Of a stretch of 64,000 bases of DNA, positions 41,019-47,714 are shown in pieces. Position numbers and translations under genes: made by a program. The DNA comes from Microbacterium foliorum (GTDB taxonomy: Bacteria > Actinomycetota > Actinomycetes > Actinomycetales > Microbacteriaceae), in contig NZ_CP031425.1 in the NCBI RefSeq assembly GCF_003367705.1, positions 2,914,001-2,978,000 on the forward strand, read 5' to 3'. How positions within the stretch are numbered: the first letter of the stretch is position 1; each line of letters opens with the position of its first letter. The notes beneath the pieces are model-generated. The model was not told the DNA's origin. It searched no databases and worked only from the letters and a program-made list of their open reading frames with translations.

Positions 41019-42749
41019 TCAGTTCCTCGGCTCCCGGCCCTGCTCGCCCTGGCGTTCGTGTTCGAGAACGGTGACCGACCCGGTGGGGGTCGACGCCTGG
41101 ACACCCGAGATCCGAATGGTGCCGGTCGACATGTTCGCCCCGACCTCCGCCTCAGAGACGTCGAGCACCGACTCCTCGGCCTGCTCGCGCAGCTGCTCCG
41201 CGGCGTTCTTGGTCGAGAGCGGCTTGTTGCGGATGAACGCGATCGCGATGATCGAGATCACGGCGAGCGGGATCGCGATGATGAAGGCATCCGCGATGCC
41301 GTGGCCGTAGGCGCCCTCGACGATCGAACGGATGGTGTCGGGGAGCTGCGTCACCTTGGGCACGTCGCCGGAGGCGAGGTGGGTGAGTGCGTCGACCTCG
41401 TCGGGAGTGGTCGGCGTGAAGCCCTCGAGCGCGTCGGACATGTACGAGGCGACGCTCGTCGACAGCAGCGAACCCATGACCGTCACGCCGATGGTGCCGG
41501 CGATGGTGCGGAAGAAGTTCACGTTCGACGACGCGGCTCCCAGCTGCTTCGGGTTCGTGTCGTTCTGCACGATGAGGGTGAGGTTCTGCATCACCATGCC
41601 GAGTCCGGCGCCGAGGACGAACATGTACGTCGCGACGAGGGCGAACGGGGTGTCGTAGCGCAGCGTCGCCATCAGGCTCACACCGACCGTGGTGAGGACG
41701 GAGCCCGTGAGCATCCAGCCCTTCCACTTGCCGAACCGGCTCACCAGCTGGCCGATGATGATCGACGCGCCCATCTGGCCGATGATCATCGGAATGGTCA
41801 TGAGGCCGGATTCGGTGGGTGTGGCGCCGCGGGCCAGCTGGAAGTACTGCGCGAGGAACACCGAGGTCGCGAACATCGAGACGCCGATCGCGATCGACGC
41901 GATGACGGAGAGCGTGAAGGTGCGGTTGCGGAACAGCGACATCGGCACGATCGGTTCCTTGACGAAGAACTCGACGGTGATGAATCCGGCGATCGCGACC
42001 GCCGCGGTGACGACGAGCATGATGCTGGTCGAGGAGTCCCAGTCGAACTGGCTGCCGCCCATCGACACCCAGATCAGCAGGGTCGAGACGCCGACCGCGA
42101 GCAGGACGATGCCGAAGTAGTCGATCGAGACCTTGGTGTCGCGCTGCGGCTTGGGCAGGTGCAGCGTGAACTGCAGCAGCACGAGCGCGAGGAGCGCGAA
42201 GGGCACGCCGACGAAGAAGTTGGAGCGCCAGCCCCACACGTCGGTGAGGAGTCCGCCGAGCAGCGGGCCGCCGATGGTGCCGAGGGCCATGATCCCGCCG
42301 ACGACGCCCATGTACTTGCCGCGCTCACGGGGCGAGATGATCAGCGCGACCGCGATCATGACGAGCGACATCAGGCCGCCGACGCCGATGCCCTGGATCA
42401 CGCGCACGGCGATGAGCATGTTCGTGTCGGTCGAGAAGCCTGCGATCACCGTGCCGACGGTGAAGATGATGAGCGAGATCTGCACGAGGATCTTGCGATC
42501 GACGAGGTCGGCGAGCTTTCCCCAGATCGGGGTCGAGACGGCGGTCGCCAGCAGGCTCGCGGTGATGACCCAGGTGTACTGGGACTGCGTGCCGCCGAGG
42601 TCGGCGATGATGACCGGCATCGAGGTCGATACGACCGTGCCCGAGAGCACGGCGACGAACATGCCGACGACGAGGCCGGAGATCGCGGTGAAGACCTCGC
42701 GCGGCGAGCGTGTGGGCTCAGCGAGAGAAGAGGAAGAGACGTGGGTCAC
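41019..42749 (-). CDS. MFS drug exporter, DHA2 (14-TMS, EmrB/QacA type)
   Basis: A 576-residue exporter with about 14 helices. GTVVSTSMPVIIADLGGTQSQYTWVITASLL is DHA2 motif D1/helix 1, WGKLADLVDRKILVQISLI is motif A, and GGPLLGGLLTDVWGWRSNFFVGVPF is motif C. GTG 42749 has AGGAG 8 nt upstream; the open frame continues far left through the next gene. The C-terminal 50 residues are hydrophilic and extended. Two MarR-type palindromes lie 23-69 bp upstream of the start and the cognate regulator follows directly. The likely substrates are toxic hydrophobic compounds. Confidence 0.9.
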   Translation of the reverse strand: MTHVSSSSLAEPTRSPREVFTAISGLVVGMFVAVLSGTVVSTSMPVIIADLGGTQSQYTWVITASLLATAVSTPIWGKLADLVDRKILVQISLIIFTVGTVIAGFSTDTNMLIAVRVIQGIGVGGLMSLVMIAVALIISPRERGKYMGVVGGIMALGTIGGPLLGGLLTDVWGWRSNFFVGVPFALLALVLLQFTLHLPKPQRDTKVSIDYFGIVLLAVGVSTLLIWVSMGGSQFDWDSSTSIMLVVTAAVAIAGFITVEFFVKEPIVPMSLFRNRTFTLSVIASIAIGVSMFATSVFLAQYFQLARGATPTESGLMTIPMIIGQMGASIIIGQLVSRFGKWKGWMLTGSVLTTVGVSLMATLRYDTPFALVATYMFVLGAGLGMVMQNLTLIVQNDTNPKQLGAASSNVNFFRTIAGTIGVTVMGSLLSTSVASYMSDALEGFTPTTPDEVDALTHLASGDVPKVTQLPDTIRSIVEGAYGHGIADAFIIAIPLAVISIIAIAFIRNKPLSTKNAAEQLREQAEESVLDVSEAEVGANMSTGTIRISGVQASTPTGSVTVLEHERQGEQGREPRN

Positions 42750-42771
42750 AGTGGGATGCTCCTGTGTAGAA

Positions 42772-42789
42772 AGTTGATAAGAATCAACT
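42772..42789. promoter_or_regulatory. MarR-type operator 1
   Basis: AGTTGAT-AAGA-ATCAACT: perfect 7-bp arms around a 4-bp spacer, located 23 bp upstream of the exporter GTG. The 18-bp length is typical for MarR dimers. Confidence 0.65.
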
Positions 42790-42800
42790 ATACGCCCGAT

Positions 42801-42818
42801 GGTTGCTAAAGCACAACT
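42801..42818. promoter_or_regulatory. MarR-type operator 2
   Basis: GGTTGCT-AAAG-CACAACT has the same 18-bp architecture as operator 1, with GTTG/CAAC kept. The centres of the two sites are 29 bp apart, close to three helical turns, which would allow two dimers on the same DNA face. Confidence 0.55.
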
Positions 42819-42867
42819 GTCGACCTGGAGCAACCATCCGGGGCCCCTCGACCGGCCGGGCGGGGCG

Positions 42868-43680
42868 TCACATCCTCGCGTAGCGTGCCCGAGCCACGCA
42901 GAACAGGCCGTACACGGCGAGCCCCGCGCCCACCACGCAGAGGATGAACACCCCGAAGGGCAGCCCCGCGAGGCTGCGCAACGCGGAGTCGAGACCGCCG
43001 GCCGCCTCGGGGTCGTGCGTGAGAGCGGCGATGACGAACAGCACGCCGGCGACGGCGACCGCGATCCCCTTGGCGATGTAGCCGGCGACGCCGAACGCGA
43101 TGATGCCCGAGCGCGCCGCGCCACCGGGCAGCGACAGGTTCTTCGTGAACGCCCGCGTGACACCCCGCACGATGAACGCGACACCCACCGCGACGACGAC
43201 GAGGCCCACGAGCACGAGCAGCACGACGCCGGCCGGCACGGCCAGCAGGCGTGCGCTGAACGACTGCGACGAATCCGAGGACTCTGACCGCCCGCCGAGC
43301 GCGTACACGAGAGCGGTCGCTCCGATGGCGATGTACGCCACCGCCGTCCCCGCGAACTTGACGCGGTGAGCCCACTTCTTCTTGGCATCGGCATCGCTCT
43401 CGACGACCGCCTCCGCGATCTGCCAGATCGCGAGCGCGAACAGCCCGAGCACGATGATCCAGAGCAGAGCGGTGCCGGCGGGTGACTGCTGGATCTGCGA
43501 CAGCGCTCCCCCCTGATCGGCGCTGCCCCGGCCGCCGCCGGTCGCAAGGGAGACGGCGATGACGCCGATGAGCAGATGCAGGATGCCGAGCACGACGTAG
43601 CCGACCCTGGCGAGGATGCGGAACGCCGTGCTGCTCTGCGCGGCCCTGGCGGTGCCGGCCGCTGATGTGGGGACATTCAT
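42868..43680 (-). CDS. DUF1206 membrane protein
   Basis: A 270-residue protein built from three repeats of a two-helix DUF1206 unit. Each repeat starts with an R-x-G-Y-(V/I)-x-x-G pattern: FRILARVGYVVLGILHLLIGV, KFAGTAVAYIAIGATALVYAL and SGIIAFGVAGYIAKGIAVAVAGVLFV. About six helices are expected. The N-terminus (NVPTSAAGTARAAQSS) is hydrophilic. ATG 43680 overlaps the stop of the PAP2 gene by 4 bp. Its function is unknown; it forms a small membrane-protein operon with the PAP2 and DUF6458 genes. Confidence 0.87.
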   Translation of the reverse strand: MNVPTSAAGTARAAQSSTAFRILARVGYVVLGILHLLIGVIAVSLATGGGRGSADQGGALSQIQQSPAGTALLWIIVLGLFALAIWQIAEAVVESDADAKKKWAHRVKFAGTAVAYIAIGATALVYALGGRSESSDSSQSFSARLLAVPAGVVLLVLVGLVVVAVGVAFIVRGVTRAFTKNLSLPGGAARSGIIAFGVAGYIAKGIAVAVAGVLFVIAALTHDPEAAGGLDSALRSLAGLPFGVFILCVVGAGLAVYGLFCVARARYARM

Positions 43681-44348
43681 GGTGTCGTGGCGCTTTCGTC
43701 GGGGTGCGGGAAGGGAGTCGTGGCGGACAGGTGGGCGGCACGGCGATCGCGGGCGGCCTCGGCGCACACCCAGACGAGCGTGGCGACGCCGACGCCCTCG
43801 AGCATCCCGGCGACGACATCGCTGAGCCAGTGCGCCGCGAGGTAGGTGCGGCTCCACATCATCGTGATCACCCAGATCGCGCCCAGCACCCAGACGAGGC
43901 GGCGACGGAGGGCGATGCCGAGCACGACGACCACGGTGGTCGCGACCGCGGTGTGCCCGGAGGGAAAGGATGTGGCCATGCTCTCGGCCAGCGAGTCCTC
44001 GGGGCGCGTGCGTCCGATCACCGCTGCCATCGTCGCACCGAGCGCGACGACCGCGATCATGGCGATCGCCAGGGTCGCGGCGTCGCCCCGCCGGTCCCGC
44101 CGGAGCAGGAGGACGATCAGGGCGACGCCGACCAGGATCATGCCGAGGGTGCCTCCGACGACCGCGGGCACCCACGCGATGACGATGCCGACATCGCTCG
44201 ATGCCGCCGCCATGACGTCGTGCCACCACACGTCGATCGTCAGCGGCTCATGCCCGCCGATCGCGACGATGCTGCGCAGCGCGACGAAGGCGACGACGGC
44301 CGAGATGCCCGTCAGCAGTGCGGCGTTGCGACGGGCAGCATCGGACAC
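43677..44348 (-). CDS. PAP2-superfamily membrane phosphatase
   Basis: A 223-residue six-helix membrane phosphatase. Motifs are GRTRPED (reduced motif 1), TSFPSGHTAVATTVVV (motif 2, catalytic His) and WSRTYLAAHWLSDVVAGMLEG (motif 3, nucleophile His in AAHWLSD). Members dephosphorylate phosphatidic acid, undecaprenyl pyrophosphate or related lipids; which one cannot be told here. It starts 6 bp after the DUF6458 stop and overlaps the DUF1206 start, so the three genes are probably one transcript. Confidence 0.9.
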   Translation of the reverse strand: MSDAARRNAALLTGISAVVAFVALRSIVAIGGHEPLTIDVWWHDVMAAASSDVGIVIAWVPAVVGGTLGMILVGVALIVLLLRRDRRGDAATLAIAMIAVVALGATMAAVIGRTRPEDSLAESMATSFPSGHTAVATTVVVVLGIALRRRLVWVLGAIWVITMMWSRTYLAAHWLSDVVAGMLEGVGVATLVWVCAEAARDRRAAHLSATTPFPHPDESATTP

Positions 44349-44354
44349 GCGCGA

Positions 44355-44615
44355 TCAGGCGAGGGGTTCGTTGTCACGGATGCTTCTGCGGGTGACCCGC
44401 TCGCCCGTTGCGGGGTCGACCGCGGTGCGGTCGACGGTCTCGGTGCGCCTGCTGCGCGTGACGAAGACGAGGCTGATCAGGAACACCAGTGCGCCGGCGC
44501 CCATGAGGATGTAGCCGATCAGATCGAGGTCGACGAAGCCGCCGGTGTCGATGTTGAGCGCGAAGACGAGAATCGCTCCGATGACGATGAGCGCGATGCC
44601 GGTTCCGATACCCAT
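44355..44615 (-). CDS. DUF6458 small membrane protein
   Basis: An 86-residue protein with two membrane helices. MGIGTGIALIVIGAILVFALNIDTGG followed by DLDLIGYILMGAGALVFLISLVFV is the DUF6458 signature of actinobacteria. The basic, Thr-rich C-terminus (TRSRRTETVDRTAVDPATGERVTRRSI) should face the cytoplasm. ATG 44615 has GAGAGGAAT upstream. It leads the DUF6458-PAP2-DUF1206 operon and is divergent from the ArsR-phosphatase fusion gene. Its function is unknown. Confidence 0.87.
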   Translation of the reverse strand: MGIGTGIALIVIGAILVFALNIDTGGFVDLDLIGYILMGAGALVFLISLVFVTRSRRTETVDRTAVDPATGERVTRRSIRDNEPLA

Positions 44616-44670
44616 GATGTGGATTCCTCTCCTGGGCCGCCTCGGCGGGGCCCGTTGGCACCAACATATG

Positions 44671-44691
44671 GTCAATCCACGTTGAGTCAAT
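44671..44691. promoter_or_regulatory. Possible operator: GTCAAT direct repeats in a divergent promoter
   Basis: GTCAAT occurs at 44671-44676 and 44686-44691, with TCAA..TTGA also forming an inverted pair (44672-44685). It lies between the DUF6458 operon and the ArsR-type gene, so it could be bound by that regulator. The evidence is only position and symmetry. Confidence 0.28.
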
Positions 44692-44724
44692 AGCCGTGGA
44701 CAGATCAGCGGGCGTCTGGTAACG

Positions 44725-45396
44725 ATGAAGGTGATGACCGACCTGGAACGCCGCACGGGGATCTTCGCCGCCCTCGCCGATCAGTCGCGCCTGCGGATCG
44801 TCGACCTGCTCACGACCGGCGATCTGTCGTCCTCCGAGATCGGGGCGACCCTCGGCCTTCGCTCCAATCTGGTCGCGCATCATCTCGGCGTCCTCGAATC
44901 GGCGCAGATCATCACCCGTTCGCGCTCCGAATTCGACCGACGCCGCAACTACATCGGCCTTCGCCCCGAGGTCTTCGACACTCTCGCACCCGCCAGCATC
45001 GTGCCGCCGCAGCGCGTGCTGTTCGTGTGCACCGCGAACTCGGCGCGGTCGCAGCTCGCCGAGGCCATCTGGCGCGAGACGAGCGCGGTCGACGTCGCAT
45101 CGGCGGGAACGCGGCCCGCGAACGCGGTGAACCCCGAGGCGACGGCGTCGGCCGCCCGCCACGGCCTCACCATCGCGTCAGACCATCCCCCGCAGCACAT
45201 CGACGACGTCCGTGCGGACGGCGACCTCGTGATCACGGTGTGCGACGACGCCCACGAGCGGCTGCGCGACGGCGACGATCTGCACTGGTCCATCCGCGAT
45301 CCTGCGAGGATCGGCACCGCCGCCGCGTTCGACGCGGCCTTCGACACTCTCTTCCGCCGGATCCGCTCCTTCTCGTCCCGGCTTCTCCCGATCTGA
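44725..45396 (+). CDS. ArsR-type HTH fused to low-molecular-weight phosphatase/arsenate reductase-like domain
   Basis: A 223-residue two-domain protein. Residues 1-90 are an ArsR winged helix (FAALADQSRLRIVDLLTTGDLSSSEIGATLGLRSNLVAHHLGVLESAQII). From about residue 97 comes an LMW-PTPase/ArsC fold: VLFVCTANSARSQLAEAIWRE, a C-x5-R P-loop with nucleophile Cys102, followed by VASAGTRPANAVNPEA and WSIRDPA, where the general-acid D-P is kept. Such fusions are known in arsenic loci, but no arsB/acr3 or metal cysteines in the HTH are evident here. The signal could be a phosphorylated protein or oxyanion. ATG 44734 is an alternative start. Confidence 0.85.
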   Translation: MKVMTDLERRTGIFAALADQSRLRIVDLLTTGDLSSSEIGATLGLRSNLVAHHLGVLESAQIITRSRSEFDRRRNYIGLRPEVFDTLAPASIVPPQRVLFVCTANSARSQLAEAIWRETSAVDVASAGTRPANAVNPEATASAARHGLTIASDHPPQHIDDVRADGDLVITVCDDAHERLRDGDDLHWSIRDPARIGTAAAFDAAFDTLFRRIRSFSSRLLPI

Positions 45397-45492
45397 GCAG
45401 TGTCCTCAGCCCGTGCGACGACGTGCAGGCAGAATCTCAGGGGTGCGAGCACCCGACCGGGATCGTCGGCGGACGGCGTTCCGTCAGAGGTG

Positions 45493-45523
45493 GGTGTGGA
45501 GGGCGGGGAGAGCCCCCCACACC
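45493..45523. terminator. GC hairpin at arm B edge
   Basis: GGTGTGGAGGGC (45493-45504) faces GCCCCCCACACC (45512-45523), a 12-bp stem with one mismatch. It corresponds to 20769-20799 and may terminate the rightward ArsR-fusion transcript and/or the leftward sigma B transcript. Confidence 0.5.
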
Positions 45524-45793
45524 GAGCCCGCAGCGTGAAGTACGGGACTTTGAGTGTGGATCACTGGGGAAAACGATCCACTATGTACATCACGGGGATC
45601 CCCCATCGTGACGTGAAAACGTGAAGGGAATCTTCGCTGTGCAGAGAATCGCCTGATTTCACGAGGGGCGCCTCAGATTTCATGATCCGGCGTCACGATT
45701 CCACGGTTCGGGGATGCGGTAGATAGGTCGACAGATATCGGCAGGCCTCATGCCTGCTGTTTCGGGCCCCGCCTTTCAGGCGTCCAGCGAACA

Positions 45794-45821
45794 GGGGGAG
45801 AGGGTCTCGACTCTCTCCCCC
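45794..45821 (-). terminator. Rho-independent-like terminator of sigma gene B
   Basis: GGGGGAGAG (45794-45802) and CTCTCCCCC (45813-45821) form a 9-bp perfect stem 61 bp after the sigma B stop. On the minus strand the following bases are TGTTCGCTGG, like those after the copy A terminator. Confidence 0.7.
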
Positions 45822-45833
45822 TTCTTCTCATGT

Positions 45834-45882
45834 CGCTGATCGCTGATCGCTGATCGCTGATCGCTGATCGCTGATCGCTGAG
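45834..45882. repeat. Tandem heptamer array (CGCTGAT)
   Basis: Six perfect CGCTGAT units (45834-45875) plus a seventh ending in G (45876-45882), abutting the stop codon of sigma gene B in its 3' UTR. The matching place after sigma gene A (20449-20465) has only one or two degenerate units, so the array expanded in copy B. Confidence 0.85.
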
Positions 45883-47631
45883 TCATCGTGCAGTGAACTC
45901 GGTTTCCGCCCAGGGGCCGAAGTCTCGTGTTTCTGGGAGTGCGTACCGGAGAAGGAGCACCCGGTCGCCCGGCGTGACTGCGAGATACTCGTTCCACGCG
46001 CCCGAGGCGGGCACGGTCAGGGTGTGAATCGATGGCTGACCGAGGATCTGGCGCTGGATCACCGTGCCAGGAGGCAGGTCCAGACGAAAGTTGAACCGTG
46101 TCGCGTCCACCACAGCACCGGCGAGCGGGCGCGCAGCTGCAGGAGCATCCGTGACGGTGTAGGTCACCGGAGCAGACGGCTTCGAGTCGAGCCCGAGCAC
46201 GGTCTGAGATGCGGAGACGGTGAAAGTACCGGGCCCGTTCTGTGTGAGCGACATCGTCCAGCGCCCTCGACTGTCTGCTGTCGTCACAGCGACGAGAGTG
46301 CCGGTGGCGTCGCTGATCTCGATCCGCGCGCCGGGGACAGCGTCCGTCCCCGTCACTCGGGGGTACATGCGGGAGTCATCCTGGAGAACCGCCATGTCAG
46401 GTGTTTCAGGGTCCGAAGGAGCGACCGTCGGGGTCGGCGTTCCCGGGTTCTGTCGCGTATCCGGGGGCTGGACGGTGTCCGTCGGGTCTTGCGGGCGATC
46501 GGTGACGACAGGGGTGTCTGGCCGCGTCGCCCCGGGAGGCGGCATCACCGGATCCTCATTGAGGGGTGCGTCTTGGGTTTCTTTCACGAAAGGAAGCGGC
46601 GAAGGCACGGGCCTCGAGGCGATCGGGGTCTGCGTCTGCTCTTCTGATGCGAGCGGGTTCGCGTCCGAGCCCGGCTGCCAGAGGGTCGCGGCGGCACTTC
46701 CACCGCCGATCAGGACGACGGCCACGAGCGCCGCTGCCCCCAGACGACGAGTCGTCAGACTGCGGGGTCCCTCGCGGACGGGTCCTTCGGCAGCCGCCGC
46801 GGTCGTGACCGGCAGCTGCATCTCGGGCATCGTCGGGGGCCGCATGGTCGACAGATACCCGACGGCACCTGCCGCGCCGGCCACTGCGGGAAGCAAGGCG
46901 AGAGCGAGGGAGTGTGCGATCTCGCGGGCTTCCTTCAGCGCTGCTGTACACGATTCGCATGTCGCGATATGCGAATCGACCTTCTTGGTCGCGCGCGGGG
47001 AAAGACCGCCGCGCGAGTACGCGCCGATGTCGGAGAGGATCTGCTGACATTCCGGCGAATCCGCTCTGGCGAGCTGGGCAGTCACCCAGGCATCGCGGAA
47101 ACCGCGTTTCGCTCGGAGCACGAGCGCGGAGACGGCGTTGGCGGAGAGTCCGAGAGATCCGGTCATCTCTCTCGGCGGGAGACCGTCGACCTCGGCATAC
47201 CACAGCGCTTCCTGCCACCGTAGAGGGAGAGACTGGAACGCTTCACTGACGGCGCGGTGGCGTTGCCCCTGAATCGCAGCGCTTTCACCATCAGGTGCGT
47301 CCGCATCGACCATGAAGTCGAAGTCGATCTCTGCGCGAGGCACGTCCCGGTTGTATTGGCGCCGCGCGACGTTCCGCACCGTCGTGATCAGGTAAGGGCG
47401 GAATGCCCCTTGGGGCCCTTTACCGGCCTGAAGGGCCACGAGGAGTCGTTCGAAGGCTTCGGAGACGAGGTCGTCGGCGTCGAGACCGGCGAAGCCGCGC
47501 GCAACCGATCGGGCCGGTCCGGCATGCCGTTCCCACAGCAGTCCATAGGAGCGCATGTCGCCTCGGCGAACATGCTCGAGGAGCTCCTCGTCTGAGATCT
47601 CCTCGATCTGCTCTTCCTGATTGTCGTTCAT
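45883..47631 (-). CDS. ECF sigma factor fused to zinc anti-sigma domain, membrane segments and Ig-like tail, copy B
   Basis: A 582-residue paralogue of the protein at 18700-20448 with the same domain order: sigma region 2 (DADDLVSEAFERLLVALQ), region 4 HTH (MTGSLGLSANAVSALVLRAKRG), zinc motif HIATCESC, two hydrophobic segments, Pro-rich linker and Ig-like tail. The two proteins differ mainly at the first 12 residues and in the linker (about 320-365), where B has QPGSDANPLASEEQ. ATG 47631 is chosen because it opens the region homologous to copy A; the frame runs 81 codons further upstream into adhesin B. It follows adhesin B across an 83-bp hairpin gap. Cross-talk with copy A is likely because the DNA-binding domains are nearly the same. 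Confidence 0.88.
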   Translation of the reverse strand: MNDNQEEQIEEISDEELLEHVRRGDMRSYGLLWERHAGPARSVARGFAGLDADDLVSEAFERLLVALQAGKGPQGAFRPYLITTVRNVARRQYNRDVPRAEIDFDFMVDADAPDGESAAIQGQRHRAVSEAFQSLPLRWQEALWYAEVDGLPPREMTGSLGLSANAVSALVLRAKRGFRDAWVTAQLARADSPECQQILSDIGAYSRGGLSPRATKKVDSHIATCESCTAALKEAREIAHSLALALLPAVAGAAGAVGYLSTMRPPTMPEMQLPVTTAAAAEGPVREGPRSLTTRRLGAAALVAVVLIGGGSAAATLWQPGSDANPLASEEQTQTPIASRPVPSPLPFVKETQDAPLNEDPVMPPPGATRPDTPVVTDRPQDPTDTVQPPDTRQNPGTPTPTVAPSDPETPDMAVLQDDSRMYPRVTGTDAVPGARIEISDATGTLVAVTTADSRGRWTMSLTQNGPGTFTVSASQTVLGLDSKPSAPVTYTVTDAPAAARPLAGAVVDATRFNFRLDLPPGTVIQRQILGQPSIHTLTVPASGAWNEYLAVTPGDRVLLLRYALPETRDFGPWAETEFTAR

Positions 47632-47673
47632 CACGTTTCTTCTCTCGTGGCCCCCGCTGCTCGGAACGCAGCA

Positions 47674-47701
47674 GCGGCCACGGACTTTCGCCCGTGGCCG
47701 C
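47674..47701 (-). terminator. Hairpin between adhesin B and its sigma gene
   Basis: GCGGCCACGG (47674-47683) pairs with CCGTGGCCGC (47692-47701), a 10-bp perfect stem that can extend past a small bulge, starting 13 bp beyond the adhesin stop. It is the counterpart of 18625-18661 and may attenuate expression of the sigma gene. Confidence 0.55.
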
Positions 47702-47714
47702 CGCTGCATCGATA

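Larger units (their letters stand above)
45397..45882. other. Intergenic region: arm B edge, shared non-coding DNA, terminator and heptamer array
   Basis: No gene is seen in these 486 bp. The first 90 bp are unique. From about 45488 the sequence mirrors 20802 downwards: a GC hairpin (45493-45523), then related non-coding DNA, the terminator of sigma gene B (45794-45821) and a 7-bp tandem array next to its stop. Confidence 0.65.

Noticed and set aside
40941..42809. A 622-codon rightward open frame
   Set aside because: It is antisense to the DHA2 exporter and MarR genes, and its product is a charged low-complexity sequence.
20803..45487. Composite transposon or genomic island between the inverted arms
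   Set aside because: No transposase, integrase, tRNA or direct target repeats were seen, and the enclosed genes are typical chromosomal families with the same codon bias as the flanks.
45555..45580. A further AAACGATC-type palindrome near 45557
   Set aside because: Only AAAACGATCC is present, without the mirrored half or GCCG/CGGC flanks, so it is not a family member.
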